DNA of 64,000 nucleotides from an uncultured Acidobacteriia bacterium (GCA_903828455.1 CAIKMJ010000073.1:1-64000); one strand, 5' to 3'; counted from the stretch's first letter, positions 1-8,465 are shown. Notes: a model not told the origin generated them from the sequence alone. Translations and numbers: made by a program.

Positions 1-377
1 AGGCCGACTGCGTTCCGGTGAAGAATCCGCCGCTGCCGGCAACCGACGGCGTGGTGATTCACGATCCCTCCATCAAAGTGGCGCTGGAAAATCCGTATGT
101 ACGGGTGCTGGAGCTGGAAGTAAAACCGGGGGAATCGGAACCGCCCCACACGCATACGTGGCCGACGGTGGTTTACTACTATCGCCTGCCCACATCGCGG
201 CGCGGCACGGCCGACGGTCAGCCGCCGGTGGACCGGCCGGAACTAAAACAGCAACAGGTGACGTTTGAGAATCATTCGCAGCCGATCCATACGCTGCTCA
301 ATACGGGGACGTACCTTTATCAGGCACACAGGATCGAGATCAAACCCGTGACGGGCGAAGCGGTCACCGGTAAGTAA
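1..377 (+). CDS. Cupin-like protein, C-terminal part (5' end outside window)
   Basis: The frame is open from the first bases of the window, so the true start lies upstream; the GTG at 18 is probably internal. The visible 125 or so residues contain 'GESEPPHTHTWPTVVYY', a cupin-like metal-binding stretch with two closely spaced histidines, followed by beta-rich sequence. Substrate and reaction cannot be read from this fragment. It may be the second half of a two-cupin protein. It converges on the NHL gene at 472-1764, with a 22-bp tandem repeat between them. Confidence 0.55.
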   Translation, partial: ADCVPVKNPPLPATDGVVIHDPSIKVALENPYVRVLELEVKPGESEPPHTHTWPTVVYYYRLPTSRRGTADGQPPVDRPELKQQQVTFENHSQPIHTLLNTGTYLYQAHRIEIKPVTGEAVTGK

Positions 378-410
378 CCGGTGACCGCCGCCCGCGCGCG
401 GGGCTTAACT

Positions 411-476
411 TACTAACTAAGCAGTTCCTGCTTACTAACTAAGCAGTTCCTTCTTACTAACTAAGCAGTTCCTACT
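411..476. repeat. Three tandem copies of a 22-bp repeat
   Basis: Three imperfect head-to-tail copies (411-432, 433-454, 455-476) share the core TAACTAAGCAGTTCCT and differ only in the last few bases of each unit. The array sits between two convergent genes, and its last copy overlaps the stop codon of the minus-strand NHL gene at 472. There are no spacers, so it is not a CRISPR array. A related core recurs at 3935-4046. Confidence 0.9.
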
Positions 477-1764
477 TCCAGGCAGAGTAGACAGGCTTGC
501 TGACGAGGAACGACTGCGTGGCGCCCTTGCGAGGCGTGAACTTCTGCACGCGGCCGTTATCTACTTCAGCTACGTAGAAATTGCCTTCCTGGTCCACCGT
601 GATGCCGTGGACGCCCCAGAATCCGCCAGGGTAATCGCCCCACGCGCCGAAGGCGTACAGAAGGTGACCCTCTGTGTCGTACTTCAGCATGCGGTTCGAG
701 TTGCGGTCGAAGCCCCAGATGGTGCGATCGGCGCCCATATAGATGAGGTGGATGTCCGACGGCGCCGGGCCCATGCTCCACGACGAAAGGTACTTGCCGT
801 TTTCGTCGAAGACCTGAATCCGGTGGTTGCCGCGGTCATTGACGTAAACCCGGTGAGTCTTCGGATCCACAGCGATGCCATGGACGTTGTTCCAGTAACC
901 GGGACGCGTCTCCTTGCCGCCTTCGTCGCCCTTCTTGCCCCAGTCCAACAGGAACTTGCCATCTTTGTCGAACTTGGCCACGCGAGTGCCGTTGTAGCCG
1001 TCGGCGACGAACATGGTGCTGTCGGGCAGCCAGCCGAGATACGTGGGCCGGTTGAAGTGCGTAGCGTCGGCGCCCTTCACCGTGGGAGTGCCAATGGTTT
1101 TCACCAGAGTCTTGCCGTCGTGGGTGAACTCATAGATGGCGTGCATGTGATCGTCGACCACCCACACGTGCTTTTCCGGATCGTAGGGGTTGACGGCCAC
1201 GAAGTGAGGACGCTTCATGATCTTGTCCCACTGGGTCCAGGTTTCGACAATGTTGCCGTTGCGGTCGATGACGCTCAGGCAGTGCTCCCACTTCGCGTCC
1301 ACGCCAACGGTACCCTTCCAGAGCTTCGGGCCGTCATCGGGATCCTGACCGCTGCCACCGGCGCCCGGCAGCGACGAAGACGTAGCGTCGCGAATCGGCA
1401 GCCGGCCTATGGGGAACTGAATGCTGGGGCCCATGTCGGTCAGCAGTTTGGTTGCCGGCCGCGGAATCTTCGGCAGTTCGCCGCGGAACAAAACGTAAAT
1501 GCGATCGGGGCTTTCGGCAAAGATGCCCTGCCCTGCGCCCCACGTCCACTTTTCGTTGCCGGGAAGCGTGCTGATGTCCTTGGGCCAGCCTTCGGCCACA
1601 TCGTAGGGCCCGAACAGATCCTGCCCACCCACTTGACCGGGAACGGCCGCGAAGCCCAGTCCCGGCTTCGCGTCGGCCAGAACCGGCGACGTCTTGAGTG
1701 AAAATACGGTGCCGACGACACAGCCAATGGCTATGCCGGTCACCACTAACGCAGCGTTGCGCAT
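472..1764 (-). CDS. Secreted NHL-repeat beta-propeller protein
   Basis: A 430-residue protein with an N-terminal hydrophobic segment (about residues 3-22) typical of a signal peptide or signal anchor, followed by NHL-type repeats such as 'VHGIAVDPKTHRVYVNDRGN' and 'VHGITVDQEGNFYVAEVDN'. NHL proteins form six-bladed propellers; some relatives are peptidyl-alpha-hydroxyglycine lyases, but no catalytic assignment can be made here. The start is supported by AGGAG just upstream. It is divergent from another NHL gene at 1855, with repeated operator-like sequences between them. Likely periplasmic or surface exposed. Confidence 0.8.
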   Translation of the reverse strand: MRNAALVVTGIAIGCVVGTVFSLKTSPVLADAKPGLGFAAVPGQVGGQDLFGPYDVAEGWPKDISTLPGNEKWTWGAGQGIFAESPDRIYVLFRGELPKIPRPATKLLTDMGPSIQFPIGRLPIRDATSSSLPGAGGSGQDPDDGPKLWKGTVGVDAKWEHCLSVIDRNGNIVETWTQWDKIMKRPHFVAVNPYDPEKHVWVVDDHMHAIYEFTHDGKTLVKTIGTPTVKGADATHFNRPTYLGWLPDSTMFVADGYNGTRVAKFDKDGKFLLDWGKKGDEGGKETRPGYWNNVHGIAVDPKTHRVYVNDRGNHRIQVFDENGKYLSSWSMGPAPSDIHLIYMGADRTIWGFDRNSNRMLKYDTEGHLLYAFGAWGDYPGGFWGVHGITVDQEGNFYVAEVDNGRVQKFTPRKGATQSFLVSKPVYSAWK

Positions 1765-1791
1765 AAATTCTCCTGGAAGTTTTTTCCGTGC

Positions 1792-1843
1792 TCAGATATC
1801 ATACATCCACAAAGCCGTTGTATGTTCAGCTATCATACATCCG
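1792..1843. promoter_or_regulatory. Repeated operator-like sites between divergent NHL genes
   Basis: Two near-identical 17-bp direct copies, TCAGATATCATACATCC at 1792-1808 and TCAGCTATCATACATCC at 1827-1843, flank an inverted TGTATG at 1819-1824. They lie in the 90-bp gap between divergent genes starting at 1764 and 1855, where a shared repressor or activator could act. The binding protein is unknown. Confidence 0.45.
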
Positions 1844-1854
1844 AAAAGGACCTC

Positions 1855-3084
1855 ATGACTCGTATGCGTAAAACCACCGTCGCCGGGCTTGCGGCGTGCT
1901 GCTTCGTGCTGGCCGCCATGTCGGCGACCGGCGCGGAAAAGAAGCCCGCCAAAGTTCCGCCTCAGGCTATCGATGCCAACGGCGCTCCCGTTTTCAAGGT
2001 CGATCCGTTCTGGCCCAAACCGCTGCCCAATCGCTGGAGCATGCAGCAGGTAACGGGGCTGTGGGTCGACGACAAGACCAACCACATCTGGTTTCTGAAT
2101 CGCGCGGCCGCAGCCGACGGCGATGAAATCGGCGGTGGTGGCAACCCGCCCCGCATCGATTGCTGTGTGCGCGGCCCCGAAGTCATCGAACTCGACCAGG
2201 AAGGCAACGTGGTCAGCTCGTGGGGCGGCCCCGGGCATCATCCGCTCTGGCCCACCGCGCTGCAGTCCATCATCGTGGACCCCGATGGCAGCATCTGGAT
2301 CGGCGGGACCGGCCGCAACGACAGCATCCTGAAGTTCACCCATGACGGCAAATTTCTGTGGGACTTCGGCCACCGCGCACCCAATGATCCTTCGTTTAAA
2401 GAGAACAACCAACAGACCGACGTCCTCGCCTCCAACCGTCGCTTCAACATCGACTTCGGCGCGCGCGAAATCTACCTGCTCAACCAGCGGCGCGTCCTGA
2501 TCTACGACATGGACACAGGCGCCTTCAAGCGCGGCTGGGGCGGACACGGCATGCCGCTGAGCGAAATCAGCAACGACCCGATTCCCGGCTACACCTGGAA
2601 CGGCGGCCCGCCGCCGGAAGAAAAGAACATGGTGCCCGACCTGCACTTCGTTGAGTTCGATAAAGACGGTCTCGTCTACATCGGCGAGCGCGGTCAGGAT
2701 CGCATCTCCATCTACACCAAGCAGGGCAAGTGGGTGAAGGACTACTACGTTTCTCCCAACACGCCGGCGCGCGGAGCGGACTGTGGCGGTCTCAACAAAA
2801 TGACCGCGCCGCCCTGTGGCACCACCTATAAGATGACCTTCTCCAAGGATCCCGAACAGAAGTACATGTACGTGGCCGACGGCACCAACAATCACGTCTG
2901 GATCCTGGACCGCAAGACCGGTAAAACGCTCGGCAACTTCGGCAGCAACGGCAAGTACGCTGGCCAGTTGCACTGGATCAACGCAATCGGCACCGACCGC
3001 TTCGGCAACATCTACACCGGTGAAGTGGAGCAGGCCAAGCGCATCCAGAAGTTTGCGCCCGTGCCCGCCAACGCCAAAAAGTAA
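1855..3084 (+). CDS. Secreted NHL-repeat beta-propeller protein
   Basis: A 409-residue protein. The ATG at 1855 follows AAAAGGA (1844-1850) at good spacing; an upstream in-frame ATG at 1822 lies inside the operator-like repeats and is less likely. A signal peptide ends near 'MSATGAE'. The mature part opens with 'FKVDPFWPKPLPNRW' and carries NHL blades such as 'WILDRKTGKTLGNFG'. The protein at 42845 has the same opening ('FEVDPSWPKQLPEGW'), so the two are paralogs. Role unknown; likely a periplasmic or extracellular propeller. The GlcG-like gene follows after 30 bp and may be co-transcribed. Confidence 0.8.
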   Translation: MTRMRKTTVAGLAACCFVLAAMSATGAEKKPAKVPPQAIDANGAPVFKVDPFWPKPLPNRWSMQQVTGLWVDDKTNHIWFLNRAAAADGDEIGGGGNPPRIDCCVRGPEVIELDQEGNVVSSWGGPGHHPLWPTALQSIIVDPDGSIWIGGTGRNDSILKFTHDGKFLWDFGHRAPNDPSFKENNQQTDVLASNRRFNIDFGAREIYLLNQRRVLIYDMDTGAFKRGWGGHGMPLSEISNDPIPGYTWNGGPPPEEKNMVPDLHFVEFDKDGLVYIGERGQDRISIYTKQGKWVKDYYVSPNTPARGADCGGLNKMTAPPCGTTYKMTFSKDPEQKYMYVADGTNNHVWILDRKTGKTLGNFGSNGKYAGQLHWINAIGTDRFGNIYTGEVEQAKRIQKFAPVPANAKK

Positions 3085-3114
3085 CGTGTGACCCGATCCG
3101 AGGCAGGAGAACAA

Positions 3115-3714
3115 ATGCAAAAAAAGCAGAATCAACGCTGGATGGCTCTCGCGGTATTCGCCGCGGCCTCATTCACGGGAGCAGCGTTCCCTGCCTCGGC
3201 TCAGAACACGGCGAGTCTCGATAAGTTCGTCATCACCGGCGACGCCGCGAAACGGGCGAAAACGCGGACCGAAATTTCCGGCGAGACCGCCGAGAAGCTG
3301 GCCAAAGCCTGCGAGGCCTACGCCAACGAGAAGCACGTCTCGGTGGCGATTTTCATCGTCAGTCCGTCCGGCGCCGTGGTGCATTCACACCGCATGGACG
3401 GCCTCGGCCCCATCAACGTGGAGACGGCGCAGCGCAAGGCGCTCACGGCACTCTACATCCGGGGCGCCACAAGTGTCTATGAAAAGCGCTATGACACCGA
3501 CCTGCAGGCCGAAGTCGCGCGCGTCATGCTCGATAAATACTGGGTTTCCGGCGGATTGCCCATCATTGTGGACGACCAGTTGATCGGTGCCATCGGCGTC
3601 GGCGGTTCGCGCGATGACGATGAGAACTGCGCCTACGCTGCGCTGACCAAGGTACTCGGGCCGCAACCGCCGCTCCCGACCACCGACAACGTGCCGCCGC
3701 GAAAGAAGCAGTAG
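3115..3714 (+). CDS. Secreted GlcG/HbpS-family (DUF336) protein
   Basis: A 199-residue protein from the ATG at 3115, which follows AGGCAGGAG; a GTG at 3088 lacks such a site. A signal peptide ends near 'FPASAQ'. The rest matches the GlcG/HbpS fold: 'VSVAIFIVSPSGAVVHSHRMDG', then 'AQRKALTALYIRG', then 'GGLPIIVDDQLIGAIGVGGS' (split here for length: the conserved glycine-rich 'IGAIGVGG' is the family hallmark). Family members bind heme or small molecules, and many are found beside oxidoreductases; the ligand here is unknown. It lies 30 bp after the NHL gene, probably in one operon. Confidence 0.75.
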   Translation: MQKKQNQRWMALAVFAAASFTGAAFPASAQNTASLDKFVITGDAAKRAKTRTEISGETAEKLAKACEAYANEKHVSVAIFIVSPSGAVVHSHRMDGLGPINVETAQRKALTALYIRGATSVYEKRYDTDLQAEVARVMLDKYWVSGGLPIIVDDQLIGAIGVGGSRDDDENCAYAALTKVLGPQPPLPTTDNVPPRKKQ

Positions 3715-3810
3715 CCGCATTCGTTGAGAAGCCCGGCGCGTCCCGGTCACACACGTGAAAGCTGAGTTTTTGATGGATTCGGCCCATCACGCGCCGACGA
3801 GCGCCCGGGA

Positions 3811-3890
3811 CGGGCGAACTCCAGCAGCACCCGTTCCACCATTGCGTTTCAGCACTTCCGCCGCGGCCCGGAACGATGAGAGTTCGCCCG
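3811..3890. repeat. Perfect 11-bp inverted repeat
   Basis: CGGGCGAACTC at 3811-3821 is the exact reverse complement of GAGTTCGCCCG at 3880-3890, enclosing 58 bp. It could be a stem in an RNA, or the ends of a small decayed element. No flanking target duplication was recognised. Confidence 0.6.
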
Positions 3891-3934
3891 GTACCGCTTC
3901 ATCACCGCACCCTGCCAACCCGGCCCGGCTCAGC

Positions 3935-4046
3935 TTTATAAACAAGCAACTTCATAAACAAGCAGCTTCATAAACAAGCAGCTTCATAAACAAGCAGCTT
4001 CCTAAACAAGCGGCTTCATAAACAAGCAGCTTCCTAAACAAGCAGC
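3935..4046. repeat. Seven tandem copies of a 16-bp repeat
   Basis: Seven head-to-tail copies of TTCATAAACAAGCAGC with minor changes (for example CCTAAA for CATAAA in copies 5 and 7). The period of 16 is not a multiple of three, and every unit contains TAA, so the array is not coding. It lies between the GlcG-like gene and the promoter of the Oar-like receptor. The core TAAACAAGCAGCTTC resembles the 22-bp array at 411-476. Confidence 0.92.
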
Positions 4047-4091
4047 TACCCCGCCTTCATTCACCAACCGCCGCGCCGGAAGAAAGCACCT

Positions 4092-4120
4092 TTGACACCG
4101 GCGCCAAAGCGTTATAGGAT
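4092..4120 (+). promoter_or_regulatory. Sigma-70-type promoter of the Oar-like receptor
   Basis: TTGACA at 4092-4097 and TAGGAT at 4115-4120 are 17 bp apart, a near-ideal vegetative promoter spacing, about 55 bp before the receptor start at 4174. Confidence 0.6.
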
Positions 4121-4173
4121 TGCCGCCAATGTGCCCGTCCCGACACCAGGGACGAATCTGCAAGGAGGCAACC

Positions 4174-7100
4174 ATGAAGCTCCGTTGTTCGCGAATCCGG
4201 CTCGTCGCCGCGCTGTCGCTCTCGATGCTCATTTTGAGCGCCCCGTTCCTGAAGGGCCAAACCAGCACGTCCACCATTTCCGGTACCGTCACGGACCAGA
4301 GCAGCGCAGTCGTTGCCGGCGCCAAGGTCACGGTCAGGAATGTCGACACCGGCGTGGCCGTGACGCTCACCAGCGATACGGAAGGGCGCTACCGGGTTCC
4401 GGAAGTCATCATCGGCAATTACGAAATTCGGGTTTCGGCAGCGGGTTTTGAAACTGTAGTCCGCTCCGGCGTTTCGACCGCGCTCGGGCTCGAGTCGATA
4501 GTCGATATTGCGCTGCCGGTCGGCCAGTCGCAGCAGGTCGTCACGATCGACGCGCAGGTCTCGCAGGTCGACACCACCAATACCGCCATTTCACTGAACC
4601 TCGACCAGCAGCAGATCAACGACCTCCCGATGGGGACCAGCCGCAACTTCACCGACCTGATCAATCTCGCGCCAGGCGTGGTGGCCGTACCCAACGGCGG
4701 TGGCAATCTCTACGGGCAGCAGGCGAGCTACACGGCTTCCGGTTCGCGCCCCACCGGGCTGGGCTTCCTGATCGACAACACGAACCTGACCACGTTCCAG
4801 AACAAATCGGCTGGTTCGGGCGGCACCGGATCTTCTCCCGGTATTGAGGCCATCACGCAGTATCAGGTTCTGACGAACACCTACAGCGCGCAGTTCGGAG
4901 GCAACGGAATTGTGGTCAACGCAGCCAGCAAGTCTGGCACGAACGGCTTTCACGGCAGCGTCTACACATTCCTCGGCAACAGCGCCCTGAACGCGCGCGC
5001 CATCTCCGATCTGGCGGTGGTTCCGCCCCATACGACGGCCGGGTTGCCGCCCAATCGGACCGTGGTCGGCGGGGCAGCGCTGGGCGGCCCCATCCGAAAG
5101 GACCGGATGTTCTTCTTCGTGAACTACGAGGCTCTGCGTAACGGGGGCAGCAACGCGACGCTGGTGCAGAATCTGCCCGATGCCCAGGCGCATCAGGGGT
5201 ACCTGCCCTGCAATGTCGCGGGCCCGACGTACGGTTGTAATTCAGCCACGAACCTGGCGTACGTCGGTTTTGCACCCGGCATCCAGCCGCTGATGAGTCT
5301 GCTGCCGGTCGGCACGATCCCTGCACTGGCCACCAACGGAACGGCCACCGGACTGGGCAATGAATACATCAGTAACGCGCAGGCGAACCATGACAACTAT
5401 CTGCTGTCCCGCATCGATTACACGTTCTCGACGACCGACAGCATTTTTGTCCGCGTCGTGAGCGAGCAGGCGTATCGCAGCGGCACCACTGGAATCGGAG
5501 TCTTTAACGAACGCGACGGAACGGGAAACTGGTACGCAACGCTCGAAGAGCGTCACATCATTTCCCCCACGATGATCAATCTGGCCCGCGTCAGCTTCCT
5601 TCGGCCGCAGGAGATCGGCAGCCAGAACAGCCCGGCGTTTCCGGCGCTGCAGATTATTCCGGGGGCGCCGGTGAGCGGAGTCGTCATCGTGCCTTCAGGC
5701 AACAAGATCCTGGGCCCCAACCAGTCGATCCCATTCAACACCACGCAGGACGGCTACCAGGCGATGGATGACGTGATCTGGACGCACGGCGCGCACAACC
5801 TGAGATTCGGCATCGGGACCACCATCACCCAGGACTTCACCGTCGCCGTAAATTCACCCGGAGGACAGCTTCAGTTCAACTCGATGCTCACCTTTCTCCA
5901 GGGATCTCCCGCGCAGATTCAGGGACCGCTGCCGGGCCTGAGCTACGCCAACCGTGACATGCTGGAGCGGCTCGTCACTCCCTACGTCCACGACGAATGG
6001 AAGGTCTCCCGCAAGCTCACGCTGAACATCGGCCTGCGCTACGAGTGGGCCTCGAACCCCACGGAGCGGCGAAACAACCTTTACACGTTCACCAGTCCCG
6101 CAACGAATACCACGTGGGTGAACATTCCCCACGCGTTTGCGAATAACCCGACGAATAAGAATTTTGCGCCGCGCTTCGGCTTCGCGTTCGATCCGTTCGG
6201 CGATCACAAGACGTCCATCCGCGGCGGTTTCGGCATTTTTTACGACGTGATGACCGGTCACATCATCCTGCCCGGTTACTGGGGATCCTTCCCCAACCAG
6301 TCCGCCAAGGTCACCAATCCGCCGTTCCCCAACCCGTCCTTGGCGCTGACGGCGGCGGCGCTTCCGGTGCCGCTTGTGACGGGAGGCCTGCTTTACGGCA
6401 ACGGCAAAACGAGCACTCCGTACGCCATGCAGTACAACTTCAATATCCAGCGCGAACTGGTGCAGCACATGCTGTTCCAGGTGGCCTACGTGGGATCCCG
6501 CGGCGTACACCTGCTCGGCACAATCGAGGAGAACCCACCGCAGCTGATCAACGGCCGTTTCGCTACGCTTGCAGCCAACGGAAACTCCACCGCGAATCCG
6601 GCGATCAACCCAAAGCTGGGGAGCCTGCAGATGCGCAGCACGTGGGGCAACTCGGTGTACAACGGGCTGCAGGTCAGCCTGACGCGCCGCTTCACCAATA
6701 ACTTCTCGCTCCAGACCTCCTACGCGTTTTCCAAATCGCTGGACTACGGCTCGTCGTTCTCTCAGGACACGGCGGTTGGAAACAACGTGATCACATCGGA
6801 TCCCTACGATACATCCATTGATCGCGGGCGCTCCACGTTCGACCGCACGCAGGTGCTGCGCATCAACGCCACGTACCAACTGCCGTTCAGCCGGAACGAG
6901 TTCGTCCACGGCTGGAGGCTTACCGGCATCTGGTCGCAAAACACGGGGGCGCCGGACACCATCAACGATGGCTTTTCGCGCTCCGGCATCGGCAGCAACC
7001 AGCCTTCGGCGGACCGGCCCAATCTGGCATCGGGCTGCAGCCAGAACCCCATCGTCAATCGCCCGCTCGCCAACGGCATACTCTGGTTCGACCCCACCTG

Positions 7101-7440
7101 CTTCGTCCTGCAACCCGCCGGAACCCTGGGCACGGTGGGACGCACCACCGTAACAGGGCCGCCTTTCAAAGGCATGAACTTCGGGCTGCTCAAGGACACA
7201 CGGCTCCCCAAGGTATCCGAACTGTTCACCGTGCAGTTCCGCGCCGAAGTGGCGAACCTGTTCAATCATCCCAGCCTCGCTCTCAACCAGACAGGCGGCG
7301 GGCAGCCGAATCAGATCTTCACCAACGGCAATGTCAATGCCGATGGTTCGGTGGGAACCCGCAATCCGAACGCCGGCATTATCACCGGCCAGATCGGCAG
7401 CGGCCGTACGATCACACTGGCCCTGAAAGCTACCTTCTGA
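4174..7440 (+). CDS. Oar-like TonB-dependent outer-membrane receptor
   Basis: A 1,088-residue protein. The ATG at 4174 follows AAGGAGG at good spacing. A signal peptide ends near 'FLKGQ'. It is followed by a carboxypeptidase-regulatory-like domain ('ISGTVTDQSSAVVAGAKVTV', about residues 28-110), a plug region around 'IVDIALPVGQSQQVV' and 'NDLPMGTSRNFTDLINLAPG', and a long beta-barrel with 'GLRYEWASNPTERRNN' and repeated aromatic, glycine-rich strands. The C-terminus ends in phenylalanine ('LALKATF'), as in outer-membrane barrels. Such receptors take up large substrates using TonB energy, or export/anchor surface proteins; the ligand here is unknown. It is closely similar along its whole length to the receptor at 43980-47252. 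Confidence 0.9.
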   Translation: MKLRCSRIRLVAALSLSMLILSAPFLKGQTSTSTISGTVTDQSSAVVAGAKVTVRNVDTGVAVTLTSDTEGRYRVPEVIIGNYEIRVSAAGFETVVRSGVSTALGLESIVDIALPVGQSQQVVTIDAQVSQVDTTNTAISLNLDQQQINDLPMGTSRNFTDLINLAPGVVAVPNGGGNLYGQQASYTASGSRPTGLGFLIDNTNLTTFQNKSAGSGGTGSSPGIEAITQYQVLTNTYSAQFGGNGIVVNAASKSGTNGFHGSVYTFLGNSALNARAISDLAVVPPHTTAGLPPNRTVVGGAALGGPIRKDRMFFFVNYEALRNGGSNATLVQNLPDAQAHQGYLPCNVAGPTYGCNSATNLAYVGFAPGIQPLMSLLPVGTIPALATNGTATGLGNEYISNAQANHDNYLLSRIDYTFSTTDSIFVRVVSEQAYRSGTTGIGVFNERDGTGNWYATLEERHIISPTMINLARVSFLRPQEIGSQNSPAFPALQIIPGAPVSGVVIVPSGNKILGPNQSIPFNTTQDGYQAMDDVIWTHGAHNLRFGIGTTITQDFTVAVNSPGGQLQFNSMLTFLQGSPAQIQGPLPGLSYANRDMLERLVTPYVHDEWKVSRKLTLNIGLRYEWASNPTERRNNLYTFTSPATNTTWVNIPHAFANNPTNKNFAPRFGFAFDPFGDHKTSIRGGFGIFYDVMTGHIILPGYWGSFPNQSAKVTNPPFPNPSLALTAAALPVPLVTGGLLYGNGKTSTPYAMQYNFNIQRELVQHMLFQVAYVGSRGVHLLGTIEENPPQLINGRFATLAANGNSTANPAINPKLGSLQMRSTWGNSVYNGLQVSLTRRFTNNFSLQTSYAFSKSLDYGSSFSQDTAVGNNVITSDPYDTSIDRGRSTFDRTQVLRINATYQLPFSRNEFVHGWRLTGIWSQNTGAPDTINDGFSRSGIGSNQPSADRPNLASGCSQNPIVNRPLANGILWFDPTCFVLQPAGTLGTVGRTTVTGPPFKGMNFGLLKDTRLPKVSELFTVQFRAEVANLFNHPSLALNQTGGGQPNQIFTNGNVNADGSVGTRNPNAGIITGQIGSGRTITLALKATF

Positions 7441-7447
7441 CGCTGAG

Positions 7448-7471
7448 TCGGGGGACGCCTCCGTCCCCCGA
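7448..7471. terminator. Perfect 10-bp GC hairpin between convergent genes
   Basis: TCGGGGGACG (7448-7457) and CGTCCCCCGA (7462-7471) pair perfectly across a 4-base loop, directly after the receptor stop codon. No U-run follows on either strand, so it may act as an mRNA-stabilising or weak bidirectional termination hairpin. Confidence 0.5.
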
Positions 7472-7504
7472 TCCACTCCGCGCCCGATGGCCCCAACACG
7501 GTGT

Positions 7505-8269
7505 CTAACGGGCGGGCATGTGCCTGGCCGAAGACTCGTTCTCGCAGGCGTACTCAATCAGTTCCGCGTCCGGAAAAAGGTCGAACTCCATGCGGGTTGT
7601 CCACGGAGCGCTGTAGGCTTTTGGGTCGTCGATGGTCAGGTCCAGTTCAAGATGGCCAAGGTCGGGACGACGATAGCGCTCGATCAGGTGCAGCGCATCT
7701 GTGTGGGGATGGTCGACGTTGTCAAGAACCACGTTCTCGCTGATGCCGACGGTATCGACAATGAACGTATTACCGTCCCAGCGTCCGATGGAGTAGCCGA
7801 AGCGGGTTGGTTCGCGGTTCACCGGCAGCGGACGACCGTCGGTGAAAACCTGGCGGAAATTGGTGAATTCCTCCATGAGCATCAGCGTCATCTCCGGAGC
7901 ATGCACGATCCGGAACGGATGATTGCCCGCCATCGCCTGGCGGGGAAAGCCGCGGGGCAGGCAGGTTAGGCCGTCATGCCACTCATCCGGCGACCGGTCC
8001 GCCTTGCGGAACGCTTCCTCCGCCCACGGCAGAAACGGCACATGCTCCACCCCGGCAGCCAGATCTGCCCAGTGCCGGTCATCGCGCCTCATCCAGACAC
8101 CGGTGAGGTCAGGCTTCCCGTTCGCCTGCTTCGGCGCGGGTGCTGTGAGGTCGGGCTTCCCATCGGCTGTCCGCGGGAGACCGGGCGTCGGGTAGTCGAG
8201 CCACTGGGCCGCGAGCGGGAGGCACATCATCGCCAGCGGAACGTACAATCGCAGCAGCTTCGTCGGCAT
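7505..8269 (-). CDS. Secreted protein of unknown function
   Basis: A 254-residue protein with a signal peptide (through 'MCLPLAAQ') and then two related short motifs, 'DGKPDLTAPAP' and 'NGKPDLTGVW'. The second opens a family of secreted proteins common in Acidobacteria and some Proteobacteria, often beside TonB receptors or dehydrogenases. Later conserved-looking parts are 'CLPRGFPRQAMAGNHPFRI' and 'RFGYSIGRWDGNTFIVDT'. No enzyme function is known to me. It converges on the Oar-like receptor. Confidence 0.65.
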   Translation of the reverse strand: MPTKLLRLYVPLAMMCLPLAAQWLDYPTPGLPRTADGKPDLTAPAPKQANGKPDLTGVWMRRDDRHWADLAAGVEHVPFLPWAEEAFRKADRSPDEWHDGLTCLPRGFPRQAMAGNHPFRIVHAPEMTLMLMEEFTNFRQVFTDGRPLPVNREPTRFGYSIGRWDGNTFIVDTVGISENVVLDNVDHPHTDALHLIERYRRPDLGHLELDLTIDDPKAYSAPWTTRMEFDLFPDAELIEYACENESSARHMPAR

Positions 8270-8410
8270 GGGTCTGATCTATTCCAACATATCTTTCGGC
8301 CGAATCGGGCAGCGCGTGCCGAGCTCGCCGCAAGTGGATCCGTCGCCGGAAACATGTATTTGAAACGCGCACCTCGCGGACGACACACCATTGCATTCGG
8401 CTGCCAACGC

Positions 8411-8436
8411 AAAAGGGGCCGGATCGCTCCGGCCCC
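8411..8436 (-). terminator. Rho-independent terminator of the sugar dehydrogenase gene
   Basis: A perfect 9-bp stem GGGGCCGGA / TCCGGCCCC (8415-8423, 8428-8436) with a 4-base loop. Read on the minus strand it is followed by four Us (AAAA at 8411-8414). It lies 30 bp after the stop codon of the gene at 8466. Confidence 0.65.
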
Positions 8437-8465
8437 GCTATAGTTCGTTCAACTATCCCAAAGGA

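Larger units (their letters stand above)
3715..4173. other. Gene-free stretch holding an inverted repeat, a tandem repeat and a promoter
   Basis: No convincing gene is seen. The stretch holds a perfect 11-bp inverted repeat (3811-3821 and 3880-3890), seven 16-bp tandem repeats (3935-4046) and a strong promoter for the downstream receptor (4092-4120). A 72-codon open frame at 3755-3973 has no ribosome site or recognisable sequence, and runs into the tandem repeat. Confidence 0.7.

Noticed and set aside
3755-3973. 72-codon open frame between the GlcG-like gene and the receptor
   Set aside because: No ribosome site, no recognisable sequence, and it runs into a 16-bp tandem repeat that is clearly non-coding.
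411-4046. Tandem repeats considered as CRISPR arrays
   Set aside because: There are no spacers between copies and no cas genes.
5854-7557. 567-residue open frame on the minus strand opposite the first Oar-like receptor
   Set aside because: Arises from the high-GC codon use of the real gene; its product is arginine-rich with no family likeness.
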